This document shows positions 18,601 to 26,711 of a stretch of 64,000 bases of DNA, piece after piece. Within the stretch, counting starts at the first letter, position 1; every line of letters starts with the position of its first letter. The translations under genes and the position numbers were made by a program. The DNA is from CAZQVN01 sp964596775 (lineage in GTDB: Bacteria > Eisenbacteria > RBG-16-71-46 > JABDJR01 > JAWXBZ01). Location of the stretch: positions 1 to 64,000 of the forward strand of contig CAZQVN010000005.1 of the NCBI GenBank assembly GCA_964596775.1, given 5' to 3'. Below the pieces are notes generated by a model. It was not told the DNA's origin, made no database searches, and saw only the letters and a program-made list of their open reading frames with translations.

Positions 18601-19367
18601 ACGATGTCCGGGTTCGTCGGATGCACGATGATCCGGGCCACGTTGTTGAAGGCCGGGTTGCCGACCGTGGAGGGGAGCGGCGTCCAGGTGACCCCGCGGT
18701 CGGTGGACTTGAGAATGCCGTCGCCGTTCATCACGTCGATGTTGTAGAAGCTCTCGCCGGTGCCCACGTAGAGGATGTCGTGATTCGAGGGCGCCATCGC
18801 GATCGCCGACGTGGACAGGACCGGAAAGTCCGGGGTGAGCCAGGTCCAGGTGGCGCCGGCGTTCGTGGTCTTCCACACGCCGCCGCCGACCGAGGCGATG
18901 AACCAGGTGTTGTGCGTCGGGTCGTCGGGATCGACCACGATCCCGCGGGCGCGCCCGGCCACGTTGCCCGGACCGCGGTTGATCCAGGGGAGCGGCGACC
19001 CCGCCGGGCCCTGCGTTTCGGCCAGCTCGAACGCGCGCTCCAGCTCCCGCTTGCGGTAGCCCGGTTCGTACTCCGAAACCGTGCGGTCGGCCGGGATCTT
19101 CATCTCGGCGAGAATCCGGGCGAACTCCTGCGGGTTGTCCGGCATCGGGCGGCCGGAGCGGTACGCGTCGATCCGCGCGATCTTCTGGGCCAGCTTGAAC
19201 GCCTCCGCCGAACCCGGGGTGGCGTGGGCCAGCCGCGTTTCCAGGGTGGCCCGGTCGCGGGTAAACGGGCCGTCGGGAAACGGAGAGTCGGTTCGGAGCA
19301 GGGGGAGGGCCAGGGCAAGAGCCGCGAGGGCGGCGGACCGGATCAGCGGTGCGCGTAGAAGTCGCAT
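15673..19367 (-). CDS. Large secreted BNR/sortilin-type beta-propeller protein with sorting tail (split by scaffold gap)
   Basis: Signal peptide (MRLLRAPLIR then a hydrophobic run), then many BNR/Asp-box motifs (S.DGG.TW, for example RSLDGGATW, KSTDRGVTW, RTTNGGASW). These indicate one or two beta-propellers of the Vps10/sortilin glycosidase-like fold. A jelly-roll-like region follows and the tail has NAPNPFRSATSIAY and GMYFYRL, a type-A-like sorting domain. The frame is interrupted by the gap at 17454-17553. On both sides the same residues are read (TKIAKSQQNTERLMAVG), and deleting gap plus one 55-bp copy (155 nt) puts the halves in frame, giving 1179 residues. So it is one gene, not two. 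Function: surface propeller binding or hydrolysing glycans or protein; substrate unknown. Confidence 0.9.
17399..17608. repeat. 100-N scaffold gap with 55-bp duplication inside the BNR gene (artefact)
   Basis: Bases 17399-17453 equal 17554-17608, with N at 17454-17553. The duplication and gap shift the frame (155 is not a multiple of three) and create the false appearance of a truncated gene pair. Confidence 0.92.
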
Positions 19368-19767
19368 GGTGTTCCTCTTGGTGGAGGTCGCGGCCGGCGC
19401 TTTCCGCCGGCACCGGAGTCAGCCTGTTAAGTTCAATGATTGCGGGTTGTTGCGGTTTCCGGAGGGGCGCTCCGGNNNNNNNNNNNNNNNNNNNNNNNNN
19501 NNNNNNNNNNNNNNNNNNNNNNNNNNNNNNNNNNNNNNNNNNNNNNNNNNNNNNNNNNNNNNNNNNNNNNNNNNNAGCCTGTTAAGTTCAATGATTGCGG
19601 GTTGTTGCGGTTTCCGGAGGGGCGCTCCGGTGACTTGCAACCGCATGAGTATACAGGGTTTACGGCTTCCCGGCGAGTTTTTCGTGGGCGGGATGTCGAC
19701 CATGTCCGGACCGGTCGACAGGCCGTTCCTCCCGTGGTTCGGCCCGCGGCGGGACCGCGGGTTTCGC
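19368..19767. other. Intergenic region containing the third scaffold gap with 55-bp duplication
   Basis: Bases 19421-19475 equal 19576-19630, with N at 19476-19575; the real spacer is therefore about 245 bases. It holds the leader of the BNR gene (RBS-like AAGAGGAA before its ATG) and a CCGGAG/CTCCGG inverted repeat. A stable CCCGCGG hairpin (19743-19761) sits directly after the tonB stop, without a T tract. No small gene is supported. Confidence 0.8.
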
Positions 19768-20562
19768 CTACCGCATCTTGAACGTGATCGGCATCATCAC
19801 CCAGACCTCGACGGGCTCGTTCTGCATCAGGGCCGGACGGAACACGGCCGTCCTTGCCGAGACGATCGCGGCGTCGCGCAGCAGGGGATCCCCCTCGATC
19901 ACCAGGACGTCGATCACCTTGCCCTTCTTGTTGACGAGCGCCCGGACGATGACGGTGCCTTCCACACCGGCCTGGCGGGCCATGGCCGGGTAGACCGGCG
20001 GTTCGATCCGGATCCGCACCGGGTCCACCTCGACCGGCACGAATTCGTCCGGCGAGGGGTGATAGTCGCCGTCACCGGCGCCGATGACGCCCCCGCCCCC
20101 GCCGCTTCCGCCGCCGATGACCAGCGAGTCGCCTCCGGCGCCGAGGTCGGACATGCCGGTCGAGGAGATGACGTCGGAGATCTCCTCCTGCGTGGCGATG
20201 GTGGGCGCCGCGGCTTCCACCACGGGGACCGGCTCCGGCACGCCGATCGTCGGCGGCGCCACCGCGCGGGCGATCGAGACCTGCGACACGGCCGGCGCCA
20301 TCGACTGCGAGATGGACGGAGGAACGCCGAGTTCGGTAAACCGGGTGATCCGGACCTCGCGGCCGACCGGCTCGTGCTTCTTCGATCGGGATACGAGCGT
20401 CCAGGAGAGGAACAGCAGGATCCCGAGGGCGAGCGCGCCGAGGTTGGCCCAGGTCATCCAGCGGCTGAACTCGCGCCGCAGCGGATGGTCGTCTCCGGTC
20501 AGGGGCAGGCGCGGCGCGTCGTCCAGGGGAAACGCCCCCCGCAGCTGTTCGGGGCGCGCCAT
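19768..20562 (-). CDS. tonB: TonB energy transducer
   Basis: The 264-residue protein has a cytoplasmic N-terminus, one membrane helix (WANLGALALGILLFLSW), a Pro/Ser/Gly-rich periplasmic linker with a glycine run (GGGSGGGGG), and a C-terminal TonB domain (PPVYPAMARQAGVEGTVIV to FRPA). It should carry proton-motive energy from ExbB/ExbD to outer-membrane receptors such as the one at 42006. The ATG at 20562 overlaps the exbD stop (TGATG), showing translational coupling. Last gene of its operon. Confidence 0.93.
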   Translation of the reverse strand: MARPEQLRGAFPLDDAPRLPLTGDDHPLRREFSRWMTWANLGALALGILLFLSWTLVSRSKKHEPVGREVRITRFTELGVPPSISQSMAPAVSQVSIARAVAPPTIGVPEPVPVVEAAAPTIATQEEISDVISSTGMSDLGAGGDSLVIGGGSGGGGGVIGAGDGDYHPSPDEFVPVEVDPVRIRIEPPVYPAMARQAGVEGTVIVRALVNKKGKVIDVLVIEGDPLLRDAAIVSARTAVFRPALMQNEPVEVWVMMPITFKMR

Positions 20563-21056
20563 CACCGGTCTCCCTCGAACATCTTCACGTCCTCGTCGGT
20601 CATCGGAATCAGGCTGAAGCGCTCCATGCCGGCGTCCTCGAGAACGTCCATCATCTCGACCATGCTCTCGTAGCGGGCCTGGCGGTGGATCTTGGCCAGG
20701 ATGATCAGGGCGGGATTGGCCGCCGCGCGCTCCCTGAACGTGTCGTAAAGCCGGCTCCACTCCAGGCTGCTCATGGCGCCGGTGCCCATCCGGGCGGTCA
20801 TCGAATCGTCCGCGTGGACGTAGATCGTCATCACGTTCTCCTCCGGCACCTTCACCTCGATGCCGGGTTCGGGCATGTTGACCTCCATGGCCAGCGGCTT
20901 GCGGAACGTCGTCGTCACCATGAAGAAGATGAGGAGCAGGAACGCCACGTCGACCATCGGCGTCATGTCGATCCGCACGCCCTGCTTCTTCGCTTTCCGG
21001 AAGGAGAAGCCGTCCTTTTTCGCTGCCGCCTTCTCGGGTTGCGCGACGTCGGCCAT
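20562..21056 (-). CDS. exbD: ExbD/TolR-family proton channel subunit (second)
   Basis: 164 residues: a Lys-rich N-terminus, the ExbD membrane helix with the essential Asp (MTPMVDVAFLLLIFFM), and a periplasmic domain. It is similar to its upstream neighbour at 21056-21511 in the helix but differs after it. Its start overlaps the stop of the preceding exbD by one base and its stop overlaps tonB. Paired exbD genes are frequent in FCB-group ton operons. Acts in the inner membrane with ExbB and TonB. Confidence 0.93.
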   Translation of the reverse strand: MADVAQPEKAAAKKDGFSFRKAKKQGVRIDMTPMVDVAFLLLIFFMVTTTFRKPLAMEVNMPEPGIEVKVPEENVMTIYVHADDSMTARMGTGAMSSLEWSRLYDTFRERAAANPALIILAKIHRQARYESMVEMMDVLEDAGMERFSLIPMTDEDVKMFEGDR

Positions 21057-21511
21057 CAGTTTTCTCCTCCGCCGGGCACCGTGCGGGAACGGTCCTTCTT
21101 GAGATCGGTCATCAGGTTGAAGCGGAGCGTCTTGGCCTGGGCCAGCGCGTTCATGACGTCGGCCACCGTTCCGAAATCGGCGTCCTTGTCCCCCTTGACG
21201 ATGACGACCGCCCCGGGGTTCCGGGTGCGCCAGAGCACGATCGCGTTGAGCAGGTCGTCGGCGGGGACGGACTGGGCGTCGTCGATCAGTTCGCTGGAGA
21301 TGAAGATCTCGCCGGCCCGGTTCACGGTGAGGAGGATCGTGTTCGTTTCCGGGACGCGCGTTTCCGAGCCGGAGGCGGGGAGCGAAACAGCCACGCTCTC
21401 GGGCGGCTTGAACTGCGTCGTGGACATGAAGAAGATCAGCAGCAGGAACGCCACGTCGACCATCGGCGTCATGTCCATGCGGACGCCGCTGCGGGGTTTG
21501 GAGAACTTCAC
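21056..21511 (-). CDS. exbD: ExbD/TolR-family proton channel subunit (first)
   Basis: 151 residues with a short basic N-terminus, then MTPMVDVAFLLLIFFM containing the channel Asp, followed by a periplasmic ExbD domain. It starts three bases after the exbB stop and overlaps the second exbD by one base, so translation is coupled along the operon. Confidence 0.93.
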   Translation of the reverse strand: MKFSKPRSGVRMDMTPMVDVAFLLLIFFMSTTQFKPPESVAVSLPASGSETRVPETNTILLTVNRAGEIFISSELIDDAQSVPADDLLNAIVLWRTRNPGAVVIVKGDKDADFGTVADVMNALAQAKTLRFNLMTDLKKDRSRTVPGGGEN

Positions 21512-21513
21512 GG

Positions 21514-22239
21514 CTACGTCTCCTTCCGCTCCCTCAACGCCTGGAGGACTTCATATGAGGTTTCCTCCATCGTGTTGCCGATCTGGTCCACCCGCATGGA
21601 AAAGTAGTTGAACAGCACGATGCCGACGATCGCCGTGATCAGCCCCAGCGCGGTGTTCACGAGCGCTTCGGAAATGCCGAGCGCGAGCTGCGCGGCATCC
21701 GGGGCGCCGGCCCGCGACATGGCGTGGAACGAGCGGATCATGCCGATCGTCGTTCCGAGCAGGCCTAAGAGCGTGGCGATCGACGCGATGGTGGACAGGG
21801 CGGAGAGGTTCCGCTCGAGGTTCGGCGTTTCCAGCGACCCGGCTTCCTCGATCGCCCGGCGGGTTTCCTCCATCAGTTCCTTGCGGTCGGTCGTGGTGCC
21901 GGAGAGGCTCCGGTACATTTCGATGCCGGCGCCGATCACGTTGGCCACCGATCCCCCCTGGTGCTTGCACGACTCGACGGCGCCGCCGAGGTCGCCGGAG
22001 CGGACCGCGCTCCGGACGCTGTGCAGGAACGCGTGATTGCTGCCCCGGCCGCCGGAGCGCCACAGCACCAGGAAGCGCTCGATGCTGAACGTGATCACCA
22101 GGAACAGGCAGGTCAGGCCGAGCACCAGCAGCGGACCGCCCTGCCGGATGTACTCCGGAGACCGGTCCCAGATGAACCAGGATGCGGCCACCGACAGCAC
22201 GAAAATAGGAATGAAAATGAAGCCGCTCATTCGCTGCAT
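21514..22239 (-). CDS. exbB: ExbB/TolQ/MotA-family proton channel subunit
   Basis: 241 residues with membrane helices near the N-terminus (GFIFIPIFVLSVAASWF, and one near residue 35) and two in the C-terminal half (ALSTIASIATLLGLLGTTIGM and the ALVNTALGLITAIVGIV region), the ExbB pattern. It forms the stator of the Ton motor with ExbD. GGGGGG stands upstream of the ATG, with a GGGCGG/CCGCCC hairpin (22254-22269) in the leader. A LacI-type palindrome lies 78 bases upstream, so this gene can start its own regulated transcript inside the larger operon. Confidence 0.93.
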   Translation of the reverse strand: MQRMSGFIFIPIFVLSVAASWFIWDRSPEYIRQGGPLLVLGLTCLFLVITFSIERFLVLWRSGGRGSNHAFLHSVRSAVRSGDLGGAVESCKHQGGSVANVIGAGIEMYRSLSGTTTDRKELMEETRRAIEEAGSLETPNLERNLSALSTIASIATLLGLLGTTIGMIRSFHAMSRAGAPDAAQLALGISEALVNTALGLITAIVGIVLFNYFSMRVDQIGNTMEETSYEVLQALRERKET

Positions 22240-22316
22240 GCGGACATCCCCCCGGGCGGTCAGCCGCCCTTGCGTTTGTTTCCGGAGGCCATGCCGGGTG
22301 ATGGCCTTCGGGTCAT

Positions 22317-22328
22317 GTAAACGTTTAC
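22317..22328. promoter_or_regulatory. LacI-family operator upstream of exbB
   Basis: Perfect 12-bp palindrome GTAAACGTTTAC. The identical core occurs at 38821-38832 between the lacI-type regulator and GH94. It lies in the 165-base space between the TPR gene and exbB, so the exbB-exbD-exbD-tonB part probably has its own sugar-responsive promoter. Base composition (A/T-rich centre in GC-rich DNA) makes chance unlikely. Confidence 0.75.
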
Positions 22329-22404
22329 CTCGGGGGCCGGAAGGGTCCCCGCCGGTTTTCCGGATTATGGCCCGACGAGGGCCGGTTGGTCCAGCGGTCT
22401 CCGC

Positions 22405-24231
22405 CTATTGTCCCCGGGCCTTCTCCAGGAGCTCCGTTCCCTTCAGCAGGGTCGGGTTCTTCGGATCTATGGCGCGGGCCCGGTCGAACGCGGCGCCGGC
22501 CTCGGACCACTTTTGGAGACCGAGGAACGCGTTGCCGAGGCCGGCCCACGCGTCGGCGTCATCCGGATCCGTCTTCGCGGCCCGCTGGTACGCCGAGGCG
22601 GCTCCGTCGTAGTCCGCCCGTTTGATTCGGCAGTAGGCGATTCCCTTCAGCGCCTTCCCGTGGCCCGGCTCCGCCTCGAGGATCCTTCCATATTCCACCT
22701 CGGCCGCGCTCAGCGAATCCACCGTGGCCAGGACCTGGGCCAGGAGGAGCCGCCCGGTCGTGAGGTCCGGATCGATGGCCACGGCGCGGCGCAACGAGGG
22801 GATCGCCCCGGGAACATCCTGGTTCTGAAACCGGGCAATCCCCAGGTTGAGATGGTAGATCGCCCTGTCCGGCTGAAGTGCGATGGCCCGTTCGAAATGA
22901 ACGACCGCCGAGTCGGGCCGGCCGGCGGCCAGGTCGTTGAGCGCCAGCTTCGCGTGGGTGTCGGCCTGGCCGGGATCGGCATTGAGGGCCCGCCGGTAGG
23001 CCCGATCCGCCTCCGCGTATCGCTTTTCCTCCTTCAGGGCATCACCGAGCGCCGTGCCGTCCGCCACCGACAGCGGAATCGAGTCGGGGAGTGCCGTGAG
23101 GATCGCGAACGCGCGTCTTTTTTCGGCGGCATCGCCGGCCCGGAGCGCGGCGGCGGCGTACGCGGCCCGGACGTCCGCGCGCAGGCTGTCCGCGGCAAAG
23201 GCGCGGCGGGCCGCGTCCAGGGCCTGCGCCGTCTGGTGGATCGCCGTCGCGGAGGCCGCCAGGCCGAGCAGTCCATCAACGTCCCTGGGTTCCAGCTCCG
23301 TGTACCGCGCATAGGCGCGGGCCGCGCGATCGTTCTGGTTCGCCAGGCGCAGCAGGTCGGCCAGGTCCTTCACGACCGGCGCGTACGTCGAGTCCGCCTC
23401 GTAGGCCTGGACATAGGTGTCCCGGGCTTCCGTGTACCGCTCGGCCTTCTGGTACAGACGCCCCAGCGTGTGCAGGGCCGGCGCGGTGGGCACGGCTCCC
23501 GGCGTGGCCATGGCGTCCTGGTAGGCGTTGATGGCGAGCGTGATCGATCCGGTCGCCTCGTAGGTCCGGGCCACCATGAGGGCGTAGTCGGGGTCGGACG
23601 GATTGAGGCTCAATGCCAGGAGCACCGCTGTTTCCGCGGCCGCGGTATTCCCGGCGGCGAGTTCGAGGCGGGCGAGGCCGTAGTGGTACTGGTCCTCCCC
23701 TTCGTTGAGGCCGCGCAGTTTGCGCCCGGCGTCGAGGAGGGCGCGGGCCTCGTCCCATTTCCCGGCGTCGATGAGGAGAAGTGCCCGGCCGTATGCGGCC
23801 TCCCAGAGGTCCGGCTTTTCGGCGGCCGCCAGGTCCAGTTCCTTCCGCGCTTCCTCGCTCTTCCCCGTGCGCAGCAGGAGCAGTCCGAGTTCCGCACGGG
23901 CCTCGGGAAACGGGCCGGAGCGGGAGCGGAGCGCATCCCGAAACAGGACTTCCGCTTCCGGGTAGCGCCCGCGGCGGACGGCGATGCGGGCCAGCCCCAG
24001 CCGGGCCTTGTCCGGCTGGTAGCCGGCGTCCTGCGCCTCCATGAACCGGGCCTTCGCCTCGTCGAGATCCCCGGCGGCCCAGGCTTTTGCGCCGAGCCGG
24101 ATCGGATCCTTGTCGATCGTGTAGGAGGGTTGGGCGCCGGCGGCGATGGGAGAGAGCCAGAGCGTGACACCGGCGAGGAGAATGCCCGCGCACCGCAACG
24201 CGCCGGCCGGGTACGGCTTCATCCCGATCAA
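22405..24231 (-). CDS. Exported tetratricopeptide-repeat protein
   Basis: 608 residues. A signal peptide (hydrophobic core ending AAGA) is followed by TPR motifs along the entire length (for example WAGLGNAFLGLQKW and IYHLNLGIARFQNQ), roughly a dozen or more. It is expected in the periplasm as a scaffold. The start ATGATC overlaps the stop of the PstS-like gene (ATGA at 24228-24231). PstS-like plus TPR next to exbB/exbD/tonB is a recurring arrangement in FCB bacteria, as far as I recall; the molecular role is not established. Confidence 0.88.
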   Translation of the reverse strand: MIGMKPYPAGALRCAGILLAGVTLWLSPIAAGAQPSYTIDKDPIRLGAKAWAAGDLDEAKARFMEAQDAGYQPDKARLGLARIAVRRGRYPEAEVLFRDALRSRSGPFPEARAELGLLLLRTGKSEEARKELDLAAAEKPDLWEAAYGRALLLIDAGKWDEARALLDAGRKLRGLNEGEDQYHYGLARLELAAGNTAAAETAVLLALSLNPSDPDYALMVARTYEATGSITLAINAYQDAMATPGAVPTAPALHTLGRLYQKAERYTEARDTYVQAYEADSTYAPVVKDLADLLRLANQNDRAARAYARYTELEPRDVDGLLGLAASATAIHQTAQALDAARRAFAADSLRADVRAAYAAAALRAGDAAEKRRAFAILTALPDSIPLSVADGTALGDALKEEKRYAEADRAYRRALNADPGQADTHAKLALNDLAAGRPDSAVVHFERAIALQPDRAIYHLNLGIARFQNQDVPGAIPSLRRAVAIDPDLTTGRLLLAQVLATVDSLSAAEVEYGRILEAEPGHGKALKGIAYCRIKRADYDGAASAYQRAAKTDPDDADAWAGLGNAFLGLQKWSEAGAAFDRARAIDPKNPTLLKGTELLEKARGQ

Positions 24232-25184
24232 CCCGGACCTCCCGGCGCGCCCCGGGTGATCTCCACCTTGCGCGGCTCACGGCGGGCGGGAAGAAACGCG
24301 GTGCGCTCGATCTGGCGCTGGCCGCGTGCGCTGTTCAGGTGGGTCACGAATCGGGCTCCTTCCGTGCCGCCTTTCGACAGGCTGGCGATATACAGAGTGT
24401 AGTAGAGAGAATACATGCCGGACGCGATGTTCTCACCCGTCGGTTCGATCATCGGGGCGTTCGACGCCTCGCCGCGAAGCGGAACGATGCGCACGGAGGG
24501 GTCCGGAATCGAAAGGGAGAGGGCACCGACGATCCCCACGGCGCCGGCGTCCCCGGCCACCGCGCGGACCACGTCCTCGCTGCGTTCCAGAAACACGATC
24601 CGCCCGGAATCCCGGGGCCCGGAGGTGCCTCCGAACAGCGCCAGAAACGCCGGCCACTCGCCGGCATTCGGATCCGGAGCATACAGACGATCGAACGGCG
24701 CCTCGGCGGTTCCGGCGAGGAAGGCGCCCAGGTCGTCCCGGGACAGCGACCCCAGCGGCGCATCGGCGCCGGCCAGCAGCAGGAATCCGCCGATCGCCAC
24801 CGGAAAAGCCAGCAGGGAATCGCCGCGCAGCGACACGATTTCATGCTGCTCCGTATCCGATGCCGGCCGCAGCGTGAACGCCGCATCCGCCCGGCCGTTC
24901 GCCACATCTTCCAGCGCCGCGCTGGAACCGCTTCCGAGCAACCGGATATCGAGTCCCGGATTGTCCCGCCGGTAAAAGGCCAGGATGTCGGCCACGAGTC
25001 CGGGGGCCAGGGCGTCACCGGAAAGCGTCAGCGTCCGCGACTCCCCGGCAGGCGGTGGGGCGGGGGTCCGCGGCCGCTTCCAGTCCACGCTGTTCCGGGC
25101 GAGGAACAGGGCGCCCGCGGCCACGGCATATAAGATAAGCCGGAGGACGAGGCCGCGGCGGCCGCCCCAGCGAAACCGGTTCAT
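24228..25184 (-). CDS. PstS-like substrate-binding protein with N-terminal membrane anchor
   Basis: 318 residues. The N-terminus has basic residues and a hydrophobic helix (LVLRLILYAVAAGALFLA) that looks like an uncleaved anchor. The remainder follows the PBP-like PstS fold: LTLSGDALAPGLVADILAFY, a Gly-Ser-Gly-Ser-Ser loop near GSGSSAALEDVANGRAD, and C-terminal MYSLYYTLYIASLSKG. No pstCAB transporter genes follow, so phosphate import is not implied. Homologues in Ton operons may sense or bind a ligand near the motor. Start at 25184 chosen by homology onset; the frame runs open further upstream. First gene of the operon; only 54 bases from the divergent lipoprotein gene. Confidence 0.82.
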   Translation of the reverse strand: MNRFRWGGRRGLVLRLILYAVAAGALFLARNSVDWKRPRTPAPPPAGESRTLTLSGDALAPGLVADILAFYRRDNPGLDIRLLGSGSSAALEDVANGRADAAFTLRPASDTEQHEIVSLRGDSLLAFPVAIGGFLLLAGADAPLGSLSRDDLGAFLAGTAEAPFDRLYAPDPNAGEWPAFLALFGGTSGPRDSGRIVFLERSEDVVRAVAGDAGAVGIVGALSLSIPDPSVRIVPLRGEASNAPMIEPTGENIASGMYSLYYTLYIASLSKGGTEGARFVTHLNSARGQRQIERTAFLPARREPRKVEITRGAPGGPG

Positions 25185-25238
25185 GAACGACTGTTTTCGG
25201 TTGCGCCGGGAGCGTTCGATCCGGAGAATGGGCGTCTC

Positions 25239-26711
25239 ATGAAAAATCGAGCCGGATTTCCCGCCCCCGCCGTTCTCAAACTCGTCCTCGTCTGCGCCGG
25301 TCTGTGTCTCATCGCATCCTGTTCGTCGGTGGATCGGCCGCGCGTTGATCGCGCCGTGCCGTCTTCTTTCGTGCCCGACGATGAAACCGTTTTCCTGGAC
25401 ACGTTGCAAGCGCGCACTTTCCGTTTCTTCTGGGAGCAGAGCGACCCGGCCACCGGCCTGACGCCGGACCGCTGGCCCACGCAGTCGTTCATCAGCGTGT
25501 CCGCCACCGGTTTCGCACTGACCGCATACCCGATCGGCGTCGAGCGGGGCTGGGTCACCCGGGAGGCCGCCGCGCGCCGGGTCCTCAACACGCTGCGCTT
25601 CTTCTGGACGGCTCCGATGGGTCCGGAAGCCTCCGGCGTCACCGGTTACCAGGGTTTCTACTACCACTTCCTCGAACCGGAGACGGGCGCCCGCTTCAAG
25701 GATGTGGAGCTGTCGACCGTGGACACGGCGCTTCTCCTGGCCGGAGCGCTGTTCTGCCAGTCGTACTTCCGTCACGAGACGGCCGTCGAGGATTCGATCC
25801 GCGCCCTCACCGATTCGCTGTACGCTCGGGCGGACTGGAACTGGGCCTCCCCGCGACCTCCGGCGGTCGGCCACGGCTGGGGTCCCGAGGAGGGGCAGCT
25901 GCCCTACGACTGGAAGGGGTACAACGAGGCGATGCTGCTTTACATCATGGCGCTCGGTTCCACGTCCCACCCGGTTCCTCCCGATGCGTGGACGGAGTGG
26001 ACGTCGCGCTACCGCTGGGGCACATTCCACGGGCAGGAGCATCTCGGTTTCGCCCCGCTGTTCGGCCACCAGTACTCGCACGTGTGGGTGGATTTCCGGG
26101 GGATCCAGGACGCGGTGATGCGGGAGAAGGGGATGGACTATTTCGAGAATTCCCGGCGCGCCCTGCTCGCCCAGCAGGCGTACGCGATCGCCAATCCCGG
26201 TGGATGGACCGGCTACGGAGCTTCGCTGTGGGGGCTGACCGCCTGCGACGGTCCGGTCAGCGGGACGTTCGAGGTGAACGGCCGCGAGCGCGTGTTCAAC
26301 ACCTACTGGGCGCGCGGCGCATCGTTCACCGAGGTGAACGACGACGGAACGATCTCGCCGACCGCGGTCGGCGGCTCGGTGCCGTTCGCGCCGGAGATCA
26401 CGATACCGACCCTGATGGCCATGGCCCGCGACTACGGCGAGCCCCTGTTTGCCGACTACGGATTCAAGGATGCGCTGAATCCGTCCTTCCGTCTGAACGT
26501 TCCGGTTCAGCACGGCGTCGTCGACACCGCTCTCGGCTGGTTCGACACCGATTATCTCGGCATCGACCAGGGACCGATCCTGGCCATGATCGAAAACCAC
26601 CGCACCGGCCTTGTCTGGAAGACGATGCGCACGAACCCGCACATCGTGCGCGGCCTGCGCCGGGCCGGCTTCACCGGCGGATGGCTCGACTCCGTGGCGG
26701 TCGAGCGGTGA
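25239..26711 (+). CDS. PF10091/GH144-type glucanase lipoprotein
   Basis: 490 residues: lipoprotein signal with lipobox LIASC (Cys28), then a single (alpha/alpha)6 'glycoamylase' domain (COG5368/PF10091). Hallmark blocks are GVERGWVTR, ELSTVDTALLLAGAL, GYNEAMLLYIMALGS, PPLFGHQYSHVWVDFRG-like PLFGHQYSHVWVDF, and GIDQGPILAMIENH. Characterised members of this group (GH144) are endo-beta-1,2-glucanases, and the same domain occurs inside cyclic beta-1,2-glucan synthases. I therefore infer a cell-envelope endo-beta-1,2-glucanase. It heads the operon with an ABC sugar importer and overlaps the next gene (GTGA). A paralogue with a sorting tail lies at 49109-50746. Confidence 0.88.
   Translation: MKNRAGFPAPAVLKLVLVCAGLCLIASCSSVDRPRVDRAVPSSFVPDDETVFLDTLQARTFRFFWEQSDPATGLTPDRWPTQSFISVSATGFALTAYPIGVERGWVTREAAARRVLNTLRFFWTAPMGPEASGVTGYQGFYYHFLEPETGARFKDVELSTVDTALLLAGALFCQSYFRHETAVEDSIRALTDSLYARADWNWASPRPPAVGHGWGPEEGQLPYDWKGYNEAMLLYIMALGSTSHPVPPDAWTEWTSRYRWGTFHGQEHLGFAPLFGHQYSHVWVDFRGIQDAVMREKGMDYFENSRRALLAQQAYAIANPGGWTGYGASLWGLTACDGPVSGTFEVNGRERVFNTYWARGASFTEVNDDGTISPTAVGGSVPFAPEITIPTLMAMARDYGEPLFADYGFKDALNPSFRLNVPVQHGVVDTALGWFDTDYLGIDQGPILAMIENHRTGLVWKTMRTNPHIVRGLRRAGFTGGWLDSVAVER

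Noticed and set aside
19648..19653. TATACT as -10 of the BNR gene
   Set aside because: No acceptable -35 at 16-18 bases; distance to the start is also long.
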